Assembly: GCA_012513515.1 (NCBI GenBank)
Contig: JAAZCA010000029.1
Location: forward strand, 41,812 to 105,811
Direction: 5' to 3'
Origin: Myxococcales bacterium
GTDB taxonomy: Bacteria; UBA10199; 2-02-FULL-44-16; JAAZCA01
DNA: 64,000 bases
Made by a program: the position numbers and the translations under genes. Positions 1-8,127 of this stretch are shown here, one piece after another; the first letter of the stretch is position 1, and each line of letters begins with the position of its first letter. The notes below the pieces were generated by a model. That model was given only the letters and a program-made list of their open reading frames with translations. It made no database searches and was not told the origin of the DNA.

Positions 1-1030
1 CGAAATCTCCGAGATCCTCAAGTCCATCCTCAAGTCCATCGCCATCGGTATCTGCGACGGTCGGATCGCTCTCTTCGGCATCCAACCAGCCATTGGCGTT
101 GGCATCCTCTTCACCATCCAGCCTTCCATCGCCATCGGAATCCGGGTTCAGCGGGTCGAGCACGCTTGGCCTTTTAAAATTCGTGCCCACCGCCTGAAGG
201 CCATGGCACCCCTTGTAAGGTATCGGCTGGATTTTCCCCAGCTCGATTCCATCCGAGAGGCCATCTCCGTCGGTGTCGCATTTATTCGGAAGGGTGCCAA
301 TCCGGCGCTCTTCGCTGTCGCTAACTCCATCTCCGTCGCTGTCGAAGCGCAGTGGGTCGCTCTCGTCGAATCCGATCTCGCCGTCGCCGTCGCGATCCCC
401 CTCCTCGCCGTCGAGAAGTCCGTCGCCATCGCTATCCGAATCGTTGGGATCGGTCTCCAGCCAGCTTACTATCGCACCTTCTTCGGGAGGAAAGTCCCCT
501 TCAAAATCCCTTCTGCCGTTGAAATTAAAATCCTCCATCCCATCGATAACGCCGTCGTTGTCGCTATCCTCTGAGGTCGGATCCGTGGTGCTAGATGGGT
601 CGAGGTCAAACAGTATGGATATATTAGACAACCCCTGCGGGGCGTTCGGGTCCGCCGCAATAGCGTTGGCAAGAACAGTGATCTTCTTGTCCTGCAAAAT
701 TTTCAGGCATCGTTCGGAAAATTTGTGGACGGGGCGAATCTTCATCCCCTCGACCAAGGCCCGCGCCTCGGCCTCGGTCAGCCCCATCTCGAGGCCATCC
801 GGAAGGCAGTCCCCATCGGTATCCGAATTCTGAAAATCCGTCTCCCCCTCGCTTGCATCCCATTTCCCATTTCCGTTTTTGTCCTCGATCGCGTCGGGAA
901 TACCGTCGCAGTCGAAATCGCCGGGACACCCCTGCTGCCCGAGGGCGTCGGCAACAAACGCTCCGGAGAGGATAAGCAACGCAAGCAAGGTCGCTGCACA
1001 GATGTTGTATAGGTTCTTCCTCGCTCTCAT
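1..1030 (-). CDS. Secreted protein with thrombospondin type 3-like Ca-binding repeats (partial, C-terminus off window)
   Basis: Reading the minus strand from ATG 1028-1030 gives an open frame that runs off the left edge without a stop (at least 343 residues). Residues 1-31 form a signal peptide: basic start, hydrophobic stretch, small residues before a likely cleavage site. The rest is rich in aspartate and holds at least eight DxDxDG-type loops such as DSDGDGVSD, DTDGDGLSD and DSDGDGRLD, the calcium-binding pattern of thrombospondin type 3 repeats. A non-repeat segment of about 50 residues follows the first repeats. The start overlaps the stop of the upstream gene (1027-1806) as ATGA, so the two are probably translated together. 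Such proteins are usually surface-exposed or outer-membrane associated; the role here is unknown because the C-terminal part is missing. Confidence 0.8.
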   Translation of the reverse strand, partial: MRARKNLYNICAATLLALLILSGAFVADALGQQGCPGDFDCDGIPDAIEDKNGNGKWDASEGETDFQNSDTDGDCLPDGLEMGLTEAEARALVEGMKIRPVHKFSERCLKILQDKKITVLANAIAADPNAPQGLSNISILFDLDPSSTTDPTSEDSDNDGVIDGMEDFNFNGRRDFEGDFPPEEGAIVSWLETDPNDSDSDGDGLLDGEEGDRDGDGEIGFDESDPLRFDSDGDGVSDSEERRIGTLPNKCDTDGDGLSDGIELGKIQPIPYKGCHGLQAVGTNFKRPSVLDPLNPDSDGDGRLDGEEDANANGWLDAEESDPTVADTDGDGLEDGLEDLGDF

Positions 1031-1806
1031 AGCTGGCGCCCCCTTCTCTCAAGCTCCTTCTCCAAATCTCTGGCAATCGCATCCATCGTATTCCACAAAA
1101 ATGCCAGATTGGGATTTTCCTGCCATGGAGGGAGCGCAATAAAACCGCTGCGCGTTATCCCAGCCTCCTCCAGCGCCTTTCTCCCATCCCATCCGTGCAC
1201 GCGACTCGCGTACTGCAGATAGCTTTCTATAAAACCCCCGACGCCCATTTCCTCGAACTCCTCGCGGGAGACTCCGAGCTCGGGATATATGGAACCCCGC
1301 AAAAGGCCGAAGTGCTTGAGGTCGCAAAAATGTGCCGACATATACAGGACGTTCTGCATAGCCCTGTTGCTTCCTACCTTCCCCGTACGAAATACCCTCG
1401 CGGCTCCGACTCGAAGATCCAGCTGATACTTCAGCAAGGGCGTCGTCATTATCTCCGAAAGATAGATACTCACATCCCCGCTGAACCTGAAGGCCGATCG
1501 TTCAGAAAGTTGCGTCGTCAATCTGAAGGGATTGCCCAAATGAATTTCAACTTGGCTGTCCGGGGAACTGAAGATAACGGGTATCTTATCCTGCCGCGAC
1601 TCCCCTGAAGCCATCTTCCGCATGGCTTCGATCCCATGAGCGGCGCGTTCGAGGATATCGCTTTCCCCGATGCCGATGCCGCTTATCGCAACGGAGGACG
1701 CGGGTCCCGCGATGATAGGGAGCGGAACCGATGGAAGCTGTTGAAAAGATCCTATCCTCCAGGATGCGGCTGTGGGTGCTAAAGCGGAATAAAAGGTGAG
1801 GGACAT
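1027..1806 (-). CDS. Hypothetical protein, first gene of a two-gene unit
   Basis: This is a 259-residue protein that I do not recognise. ATG 1806 is preceded by an AAGGAG-type ribosome binding site about eight bases upstream. There is no clear signal peptide: residues 1-50 are mildly hydrophobic with prolines and glycines, and the C-terminus is charged (LEKELERRGRQL). The middle part (about residues 70-140) looks beta-rich and the C-terminal third helical. Its stop overlaps the start of the thrombospondin-type-3-like secreted protein by four bases, so it may act with that protein, for example in its display or secretion. That link rests on operon context only. Confidence 0.55.
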   Translation of the reverse strand: MSLTFYSALAPTAASWRIGSFQQLPSVPLPIIAGPASSVAISGIGIGESDILERAAHGIEAMRKMASGESRQDKIPVIFSSPDSQVEIHLGNPFRLTTQLSERSAFRFSGDVSIYLSEIMTTPLLKYQLDLRVGAARVFRTGKVGSNRAMQNVLYMSAHFCDLKHFGLLRGSIYPELGVSREEFEEMGVGGFIESYLQYASRVHGWDGRKALEEAGITRSGFIALPPWQENPNLAFLWNTMDAIARDLEKELERRGRQL

Positions 1807-1916
1807 TGAACCAGCTCCTTTTTCTGCGCCTGTAAAAACCAGCGCGTTGAAGATGCTCCCTTATCGATTTTATTCGGAGAAAGTTGCTTTAAAAAATAGA
1901 GGAAGAAAAAGGTCGC

Positions 1917-1936
1917 TGCGTCAATAAAATGACGCA
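1917..1936. promoter_or_regulatory. Perfect 7-bp inverted repeat in a divergent intergenic region
   Basis: TGCGTCA (1917-1923) and TGACGCA (1930-1936) form a perfect inverted repeat around a six-base AT-only spacer. It lies between the divergent genes at 1806 (minus) and 2039 (plus). On the minus strand it overlaps TTGACG (1919-1924), a possible -35 box for the 1806 gene. The symmetry, AT spacer and position suit an operator for a dimeric regulator. A small RNA hairpin is the alternative. Confidence 0.4.
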
Positions 1937-2038
1937 AGGGGTCAGGTGGGTGCGTATTGCCCCTTTGACTATCCAGTGGAAAAGATCTCACAACTTTTTT
2001 CGGACATAGCCGATAAGCCCGCTGATCGGAGAGAAACC

Positions 2039-3022
2039 ATGTCGAGAGAACAAGCCTCAAAACTGTGCGGCTCTATCCCCCCCGACAGGAGAGAATACTG
2101 CGAAACCCTGGCGGAGCAGTGTCTGGCCCAGAGAAAAGAACGGGCTATCACATACAACCTCGAGCTCGATGGGGAGAACTCCCTCTCCCTGCCAAACTTC
2201 GATAACTGCATCTCCTACGCAAAATTCAGGGCGAAAACTGTTGCACCCATGCCTCCGGTAGCCAGAAAAGAACCGGCCAAGCCGGAGCCGGCAGCTAAAG
2301 AGCGCGCAAGAGAAAAACCCCCCGCCAAGCAGAAAGATGCGGCGAAAGAAACTTCAGAACTGAAATTTAGCGACAGGCAGGCGGCTGCCGATGCGGGAGC
2401 ACAATGCGAAGAGATGTTCGATCCGAACTCTGCGGCGATGAGATCCTGCGTGGAACATACCTATCCATGTTTCTCGAAGGAGGCGCCCCCCTTCACCCTG
2501 CCCTTTACCAGCTCCACATTCCCAACGAGGGACAGGTGCTTGCAATTTGTAAAATTTTACATAGGAGGAATTCTTGGGGACGAACCTATAAAAAAATCCC
2601 CTCCGGCGGAATCCCCTCCACCAGCTCGCACGGAGTCAAAGAGCTCGGGCGCTGTCAGCCCCCTTAAAAAAGCGGATGAAAATGCGCCACTCGCCTCCTT
2701 CGCGCGCCTGAATTTTTCAATGGAAAATTCCAAAGAGATACGCGTCGAAAAGATGATCGCGCCATTCATACATGACAAGAGACAGTACGGAGTTGAATTC
2801 ACGCTCGGGTATTTCGTCGAAGAGCTCGGCTACGGGAAATACAGAATTCATTATCAGGCCGTCCCGGGAAAGAGGGAGAAGTTCAACAGGGAGGAATTGG
2901 AAAAAAGCGCCGATTTCACGGTGGAGGGAAAAAAGATACTGGAGACCCTCGCCTTCCAGTTCAAACTATATCACAGAGGAAACTTCAAAGGGATATCGTC
3001 CATAGAGATAGTTCAGCTCTAA
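2039..3022 (+). CDS. Hypothetical protein with two four-cysteine modules
   Basis: This is a 327-residue protein if translation starts at ATG 2039, which has GGAGAG five bases upstream. A GTG at 1946 would add 31 residues but has a poorer upstream site. Two N-terminal modules share the spacing C-x10..13-C-x6-C-x22..28-C followed by [IL]-x-[YF]-x-K-F (CISYAKF and CLQFVKF). They are separated by a Pro/Ala/Lys/Glu-rich linker at about residues 65-115. A second Pro/Ser-rich linker leads to a C-terminal domain of about 100 residues with alternating charged and aromatic residues. No signal peptide or membrane segment is visible from either start. The even cysteine number suggests metal binding or disulfides. 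I know no family with this layout. The neighbouring topA gene is convergent. Confidence 0.6.
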   Translation: MSREQASKLCGSIPPDRREYCETLAEQCLAQRKERAITYNLELDGENSLSLPNFDNCISYAKFRAKTVAPMPPVARKEPAKPEPAAKERAREKPPAKQKDAAKETSELKFSDRQAAADAGAQCEEMFDPNSAAMRSCVEHTYPCFSKEAPPFTLPFTSSTFPTRDRCLQFVKFYIGGILGDEPIKKSPPAESPPPARTESKSSGAVSPLKKADENAPLASFARLNFSMENSKEIRVEKMIAPFIHDKRQYGVEFTLGYFVEELGYGKYRIHYQAVPGKREKFNREELEKSADFTVEGKKILETLAFQFKLYHRGNFKGISSIEIVQL

Positions 3023-3044
3023 ATTTTCTGAGATCGAGGCTCAA

Positions 3045-5306
3045 CTACTCCATTTTTTTGCGATAAGGACACCCTTTTTGGGGGCATAGGATAAAGACCT
3101 CGCCGGTCTTTTTGGATGTGCGTTCAACCAGAATCTTAGAGCCGCACTCCGGGCAGCTCTTCGCAATAGGCTTGTCCCAAGTGGCATAATCGCATTTCGG
3201 ATATTTGTCACAGCCGTAGAAGATCTTGCTGCGCTTGGTGCTCTTTTGGACCAGATCGCCCTCCCCGCACTTCGGGCATTTCACACCGCTGCTGATCGAC
3301 TTGGTGTTCTTGCATTTCGGATATTCCGAACAGGCCAAGAACTGACCATAGCGCCCGCGTTTCATAAGCATCGGCTTGCCGCAGAGATCGCACACCTCAC
3401 CGGTCGGCTCTACCTTCTGAAGCCTGAGCTCGCCATTTTCCTCGCGTGAAAACTCCTTGGTCGTGCGGCATTCGGGATATTTCGAACACGCGAGGAACTC
3501 TCCATGTCTTCCCCATTTGATGACCATCTTGCTGCCGCACTTATCGCAGAGGATTTCAGTCTCGACCTGCTGCCCTTTCACGCTGCGCATGTTTTTCCTG
3601 GCGAGTGAAAGCGCAGATTCAAAGGGAGCGTAAAAATTGTCGAGCGCCTTTTTCCAGTCGCGCCGCCCCTCTTCGACCTCGTCAAGTTCTCCCTCCATCT
3701 GAGCGGTGAATCCCACATCGATAACCTTCGGAAAATTTTCGACCAGCAGTTCGTTGACGAGTTTGCCAAGTTCAGATGGGTGAAACCTCTTTTCGAGTTT
3801 CCTCACATATCCCTTTTCCTGGATGGTACTAAGAATCGAGGCGTATGTAGAAGGTCTGCCTATCCCCTTCTCCTCCAACTCCTTGACGAGAGAGGCTTCC
3901 GTAAAACGCGGAGGCGGCTGCGTGAAATGCTGATGCGGCTCTATTCCCAACAACTCCAGCTTTTCCCCTTCAGAGAGATTCGGAAGTGTCGGATTTTCCT
4001 CCTCACCCTTTTCCGCCTCATCGTCCACGCCCTCCATATACACCGAGATGAAACCGGCGAACTTCATCACCTGTCCGGTTGCCCTGAGCAGATACTTTCC
4101 GGCTTCGATATCAAATGAGGTCTGGTCGAATACAGCGGGCTCCATCTGAGAGGCGACAAACCTCTTCCATATAAGATCGTAAAGCCTGTAGGCGTCCCTA
4201 TCGAGATGCTCCTTTACAAGTTCGGGCGGCATCGTCATGAGCGTCGGACGGATTGCCTCATGGGCGTCCTGCGCGCCTCGCTTGCTCTTGTATATCACCG
4301 GTTCGGCCGGGAGCATATCCTTGCCGAACTTGTCAGCTATGTATTTTCTCACAGCTTCTATTGCGACATCGGAGACGCGGATCGAATCGGTTCTCATGTA
4401 GGTGATCAGGCCGACCGAACCTTCGCTGCCTATCTCCACTCCTTCATAGAGCATCTGCGCCATGGCCATCGTCTTCTTCGCGGTGAAGCCGAGTTTTCTC
4501 GCGGCCTCCTGCTGGAGCTTCGAGGTGATAAATGGCGGCGCCGGCCTTCTCCTTCGTTCGCTCTTCTTTATCGTCGAAAGAAGAAAGCTCTCTTTCGAGA
4601 TGGCGTTGACCAATTTTTTCGCCTCGGACTCCTCGGCTATTTCGAAGTCCTTGCCTGAAATTTTTATAAGCTTAGCCTCGAACGGAGGGGGAACTCCGCC
4701 TTTAAGCCTCGTCACTATGGACCAGTACTCCTTCGCTTTGAAAGCGTCTATCTCCTGCTCGCGCTCACATACGATTCTGACGGCTACCGACTGAACCCTC
4801 CCGGCGGAAAGCCCACGCCTGACTTTTTCCCAAAGCAGCGGGCTTATTCGATAACCGACCAGCCTGTCTAGGATCCTTCTCGCCTGCTGCGCGTCGAATA
4901 GATTTTTATCCAGATCGCCCGGCGAGGCGATCGCGTTTTTAACCGCATCTTTTGTTATCTCGTTGAACTTGACGCGATAGATGGGTGGAGTTTTGGATTT
5001 CGAGGACTTCCTTATCCTGTCGGCGATGTGCCAGGCTATCGCCTCCCCCTCACGATCGGGATCGGGGGCCAGATACACCGCGTCGGCCTTTTTAGCCGCA
5101 TCGGTGATTTTTTTAAGAATCTTGGATTTGCCGCGGATGATGACGTAGTTTGGTTCGAAGCCGTTTTCCACATCGACGCCGAGCTCCCTCATAGGAAGGT
5201 CGATCACATGGCCGACGGAGGCCAGCACGTTGAAATTTTTCCCTAGATATTTTTTAAGCGTCGAGGCCTTCGCTGGAGACTCGACTATTACCAGAGATCC
5301 GCTCAT
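3045..5306 (-). CDS. topA: DNA topoisomerase I
   Basis: This 753-residue type IA topoisomerase relaxes negative supercoils by a transient 5'-phosphotyrosine break. The Toprim domain opens with LVIVESPAKA and carries the acidic motif DPDREGE (residues 82-88). The catalytic tyrosine is Tyr303 in ITYMRTDS. The C-terminus holds four Cys4 zinc ribbons in tandem (about residues 590-750), each starting CxxCG or CPxCG; the last lies in a divergent context ending in CPQKGCPYRKK. Its ATG overlaps the dprA stop by four bases (ATGA), placing it last in an ihfB-dprA-topA unit. A dprA-topA neighbourhood is common in bacteria. Length and motifs are complete. Confidence 0.97.
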   Translation of the reverse strand: MSGSLVIVESPAKASTLKKYLGKNFNVLASVGHVIDLPMRELGVDVENGFEPNYVIIRGKSKILKKITDAAKKADAVYLAPDPDREGEAIAWHIADRIRKSSKSKTPPIYRVKFNEITKDAVKNAIASPGDLDKNLFDAQQARRILDRLVGYRISPLLWEKVRRGLSAGRVQSVAVRIVCEREQEIDAFKAKEYWSIVTRLKGGVPPPFEAKLIKISGKDFEIAEESEAKKLVNAISKESFLLSTIKKSERRRRPAPPFITSKLQQEAARKLGFTAKKTMAMAQMLYEGVEIGSEGSVGLITYMRTDSIRVSDVAIEAVRKYIADKFGKDMLPAEPVIYKSKRGAQDAHEAIRPTLMTMPPELVKEHLDRDAYRLYDLIWKRFVASQMEPAVFDQTSFDIEAGKYLLRATGQVMKFAGFISVYMEGVDDEAEKGEEENPTLPNLSEGEKLELLGIEPHQHFTQPPPRFTEASLVKELEEKGIGRPSTYASILSTIQEKGYVRKLEKRFHPSELGKLVNELLVENFPKVIDVGFTAQMEGELDEVEEGRRDWKKALDNFYAPFESALSLARKNMRSVKGQQVETEILCDKCGSKMVIKWGRHGEFLACSKYPECRTTKEFSREENGELRLQKVEPTGEVCDLCGKPMLMKRGRYGQFLACSEYPKCKNTKSISSGVKCPKCGEGDLVQKSTKRSKIFYGCDKYPKCDYATWDKPIAKSCPECGSKILVERTSKKTGEVFILCPQKGCPYRKKME

Positions 5307-6415
5307 CTATCACTCCTCAAACGATACAGTTTGCCCGGAAGTTCCTCCACCAACCCATCTATCACCAAAAGTGAGAGCTCCTTCAATACATCGGAGGCAG
5401 CCATCCCGCTGCGCCTTATGACATCATCAACTCCCGAGGGAGAATTCGGCAGAAGACTTTTTAAAAGAGGTGAACCCTTATAAATATCGCCGACCAAATG
5501 TCCAGATTTTTTCAAAAACGGATATTTCCTGTGTTCGAATTCGAGAATTCTTACAGCATCTTCGGCGTTTTCCACCAGACCCGCACCATCGCGTATCAGG
5601 GCGTTGCACCCCTGAGCCCCCGGATCACCGCCGCGCCCGGGAATCGACATGACCTCCCTTCCAAATTCGAGGGCGAATTTTGCGGTGATCAGGCTTCCGC
5701 TGGCTCGCGCCGCCTGAACGACGAGCACCGCGAGGGCGAGCCCGCTGATCACCCTGTTTCTCTGTGGAAACCTCGGAGGAATGGGCCGAACTCCGAGAGG
5801 AAACTCGGAAATCGCAAGCCCTCGATCGACGATTCTTTTCATCAGTCCGACATGCTCAGACGGGTATATGTAATCAACTCCGCATCCGAAAACAGCTATG
5901 GTTTTTCCCGAGGATTCCAGCGCCCCGAGATGTGCCGCCGCATCGATCCCATAGGCCATTCCGCTGATTATCGGATATCCCATTTCTGCGACATCCCTGG
6001 AAATGGAGAAAGCCAGCTCGCGGCTGTAGGGAAAGGATTTGCGCGCGCCGACGACGGCGAGTGAAGCGGAATTCAGAAGCGAGAGATCTTCCCCGATAGC
6101 CCAAAGCGCAAGCGGAGGATCAGGTATCTGCGCCAAGAGTTTCGGATATTCATCATCGGCAATCGTTATGAGAGAAATTCCTCTCTTTGAATATGATTCG
6201 AGTTCGCGATGGAGCACCTCCGCTTCCGGAATGACGCAGAAACGATTGTAGAGAGTCTCCATTCCGGCAAACAGCGATCTAAAATCGCTCCGGTCGCCTT
6301 TAAGAAGTGCCTCTGCGGATCCGGCAGACTCTATCAGGGCGCGCGCGACCGCTGGTGCGGAATAAAAAACTTTTTGAAGTGCGAACAAAAAAATACGCTC
6401 GTGCAGATCGGTCAT
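5303..6415 (-). CDS. dprA: DNA processing protein DprA/Smf
   Basis: This 370-residue protein belongs to the family that binds single-stranded DNA and loads RecA during natural transformation. ATG 6415 has GGAGG five bases upstream. An upstream in-frame start at 6502 would overlap ihfB by 32 bases and adds unconserved residues, so it was not used. The Rossmann-like core carries GARKS (123-127), SGMAYGID (151-158), FPQRNRVISG (216-225) and the ARASGSL segment (236-242). A C-terminal winged-helix segment lies at about residues 318-370. It follows ihfB and overlaps topA by ATGA. DprA is present in many bacteria not known to be competent, so it does not prove competence. Confidence 0.95.
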   Translation of the reverse strand: MTDLHERIFLFALQKVFYSAPAVARALIESAGSAEALLKGDRSDFRSLFAGMETLYNRFCVIPEAEVLHRELESYSKRGISLITIADDEYPKLLAQIPDPPLALWAIGEDLSLLNSASLAVVGARKSFPYSRELAFSISRDVAEMGYPIISGMAYGIDAAAHLGALESSGKTIAVFGCGVDYIYPSEHVGLMKRIVDRGLAISEFPLGVRPIPPRFPQRNRVISGLALAVLVVQAARASGSLITAKFALEFGREVMSIPGRGGDPGAQGCNALIRDGAGLVENAEDAVRILEFEHRKYPFLKKSGHLVGDIYKGSPLLKSLLPNSPSGVDDVIRRSGMAASDVLKELSLLVIDGLVEELPGKLYRLRSDR

Positions 6416-6470
6416 AAATCCTCCGTTGGATGATCTGGCATGAGCGCGAAAGGTCTCTTGTTTTTTTACG

Positions 6471-6794
6471 TCAGGCGATATCTTCCTCATCGCCGAGGTC
6501 AACTGGCAGCGGAGCCCTCATGGCATCCACCCTCTCCTTCAATTCCTTGCCGACTTTGAAAAAGGGAAGCCTCTTGGGTTCGACGTGGATCGATTCGCCG
6601 GTCCTTGGGTTCCTCCCCGTATAGGCCTTGTAATCCTTGACTACAAAACTTCCAAAGCCGCGAATTTCTATGCGGCCCCCGCGAGCCATGGTCCGAGTCA
6701 TGGAATCGAATATCAGGTTCACAACATCCTCAGCCTTCTTCTTGGTGATCTTCGACCTCTCTGAAATCAACTCGATGAGCTCTGACTTATTCAT
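6471..6794 (-). CDS. ihfB: HU/IHF family DNA-bending protein (IHF beta-like)
   Basis: This 107-residue protein starts MNKSELIELI and contains the DNA-arm signature GRNPRTGE after IEIRGFGSF, both closer to IHF beta than to HU. It should form a dimer that bends DNA in the minor groove in nucleoid structure, transcription and recombination. The C-terminus has an extra acidic tail (VDLGDEEDIA) beyond the usual end of about 95 residues. A strong-looking promoter (6831-6859) lies about 30 bases upstream and a purine-rich GGGGCGGGGG tract directly precedes the ATG. HU cannot be excluded as the functional assignment. Confidence 0.9.
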   Translation of the reverse strand: MNKSELIELISERSKITKKKAEDVVNLIFDSMTRTMARGGRIEIRGFGSFVVKDYKAYTGRNPRTGESIHVEPKRLPFFKVGKELKERVDAMRAPLPVDLGDEEDIA

Positions 6795-6830
6795 CCCCCG
6801 CCCCTTTGTAATCGGTGGAATTCATTGAGG

Positions 6831-6859
6831 AAAATAGCAATAGTGTCCGAAGCTGTCAA
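6831..6859 (-). promoter_or_regulatory. Sigma-70-type promoter of ihfB-dprA-topA
   Basis: On the minus strand TTGACA (6859-6854) is separated by 17 bases from TATTTT (6836-6831). This is a perfect -35 box and a good -10 box at ideal spacing. Transcription would start near 6824, about 30 bases ahead of the ihfB ATG at 6794. Confidence 0.65.
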
Positions 6860-6923
6860 GCCTCCATTTCACAACTCTCGGCAATTTTCTGAATGATATC
6901 AGAGTCGTCGGCAAACCCGCGCC

Positions 6924-7553
6924 CTATTTGAGAGAGATGCACATAAGGTTCCTGTCACGCTCCCTTGGATACCCCCATGCACGCTCAAAAACTGATCTTT
7001 TCACGCGATGCTCAGGGTATGGAGGGATGCCAGGATCATGCAATATCACATTTTCCGAGGTAAGATCGCATATGACTACGAAATGCCCGGAATAACCGGG
7101 GAGGCCATGCAAGGCCGCTGAATTTAGATTCACCAGGACGATTCCGCCATCGGATATCATCCGCTCGATATCTTCAAAGTCAGGAATCCTGTATTCGATT
7201 GGGGCAAGCTCCACAAATTTTGCAGCTATCTTACGTTCCTTCTCTATATCGCTGTGATTGGCTTGGGCCGCGGCCACCTCTTTACCGTATCTCCTTATGA
7301 GGTACTTCAACCCGGATTTCACGAATGCCCTATAATCAAATTCTTCTATTAATCTTACAGTTAAACCTAAATCCATCATCCATAACATCGCTTGTGTGGG
7401 CCAGGTCCACTGTCCCTCCCCTTTGCCGGAGATTTTGTCTAGATATTCATATGAAAACTCTTGATCAGGAAGGAGTTTTGCCAGCGCCATCTTGAGAGCA
7501 GCCTGAAAGCAGTGTGTCCCATCGCCTATATTTGGATAGAAAGGGATCTTCAT
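6924..7553 (-). CDS. Papain-like (peptidase C39-like) cysteine protease-fold protein
   Basis: This 209-residue protein has the layout of a papain-like cysteine peptidase of the C39-like group. Cys15 lies in GDGTHCFQAALKMAL at the start of a helix, His157 in GYSGHFVVICDL, and Asp173 in ILHDPG, giving an apparent Cys-His-Asp triad. There is no signal peptide, ABC domain or membrane segment, so it is not a bacteriocin exporter. The fold also occurs in transferases and guanylate-cyclase-like proteins, so peptidase activity is not certain. It is the last gene of the surE-pcm-LysM-apt unit. Its start codon lies in a perfect 20-bp tandem duplication (7541-7580) and has no evident ribosome binding site. 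Confidence 0.6.
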   Translation of the reverse strand: MKIPFYPNIGDGTHCFQAALKMALAKLLPDQEFSYEYLDKISGKGEGQWTWPTQAMLWMMDLGLTVRLIEEFDYRAFVKSGLKYLIRRYGKEVAAAQANHSDIEKERKIAAKFVELAPIEYRIPDFEDIERMISDGGIVLVNLNSAALHGLPGYSGHFVVICDLTSENVILHDPGIPPYPEHRVKRSVFERAWGYPRERDRNLMCISLK

Positions 7554-7580
7554 TATCTATAAGGGATCTTCATTATCTAT
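7541..7580. repeat. Perfect 20-bp tandem duplication spanning a start codon
   Basis: Bases 7541-7560 and 7561-7580 are identical (AAGGGATCTTCATTATCTAT on the plus strand). Each copy contains one ATG of the minus strand. The inner copy supplies the start and first codons of the cysteine-peptidase-like gene. The outer copy creates a second ATG 20 bases upstream in another frame. Confidence 0.95.
7553..7573 (-). other. Possible six-codon upstream ORF created by the duplication
   Basis: From the duplicated ATG at 7573 the minus strand reads Met-Lys-Ile-Pro-Tyr-Arg-stop. The TAA stop (7555-7553) overlaps the ATG of the downstream gene as TAATG, a typical coupling or re-initiation arrangement. There is no ribosome binding site before either ATG, so translation of this leader is conjecture. 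Confidence 0.3.
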
Positions 7581-7595
7581 ATATGATGTAGCCCA

Positions 7596-8117
7596 CTACT
7601 TGTAGCTCACCAGCGAGTGGATCGGCACCCCGGGGATCTTGTCGCGTCCGTTTAGAAAAGCCAGTTCGACTATAAAGGCGCACTCGACGACCTCTCCCCC
7701 CTGCTGCCTTACCAGCTCGCATGCCGCCCCTGCCGTTCCCCCAGTCGCCAGTAGGTCGTCTATTATAACGACGCGCTCCCCCTTCTTTATCGCATCTGTG
7801 TGCATCTCTATCGTGGCGGAACCGTATTCCAGGTCATAGGATATATTTATCGTCTTATAGGGGAGCCTCCCCTTCTTTCGCACCGGCACAAAGCCAGCCT
7901 GCAGCTGATGAGCCAGGGGGGTGCCAAACAGAAAACCGCGAGATTCTATCCCGACAACAGAGTCGATCCTCTCCCCCGAATATCTCTTCACCAATGCCTG
8001 GATCGTGCCGTCAAAGACCTTGTGATTTTGAAGAAGAGGGGTGATGTCTTTGAACATTATTCCGGGCTTCGGAAAATCCGGGACATCCCTGATATATCTT
8101 TTTATCGAATCCTGCAT
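7596..8117 (-). CDS. apt: Adenine phosphoribosyltransferase
   Basis: This 173-residue enzyme makes AMP from adenine and PRPP in purine salvage. ATG 8117 has AAGGAG seven bases upstream and gives the usual family length; an in-frame ATG at 8189 lies inside the upstream gene and was rejected. The PRPP-binding signature VVIIDDLLATGG sits in the last third, and the N-terminal hood region reads DVPDFPKPGIMFKDITPLL, typical of Apt. It follows the LysM/M23 gene by ten bases in the surE-pcm unit. It also lies near mtnP, whose reaction releases adenine. Confidence 0.96.
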   Translation of the reverse strand: MQDSIKRYIRDVPDFPKPGIMFKDITPLLQNHKVFDGTIQALVKRYSGERIDSVVGIESRGFLFGTPLAHQLQAGFVPVRKKGRLPYKTINISYDLEYGSATIEMHTDAIKKGERVVIIDDLLATGGTAGAACELVRQQGGEVVECAFIVELAFLNGRDKIPGVPIHSLVSYK

Positions 8118-8127
8118 AGATTCTCCT

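Noticed and set aside
203..833. Long plus-strand open frames rich in Ser/Pro/Val across the left edge
   Set aside because: They mirror the Asp-codon-rich calcium repeats of the minus-strand gene, have no family pattern and lack ribosome binding sites.
1946..2038. GTG start for the cysteine-module protein
   Set aside because: The ATG at 2039 has GGAGAG at proper distance; the GTG has only a G-run and adds 31 residues without a signal peptide.
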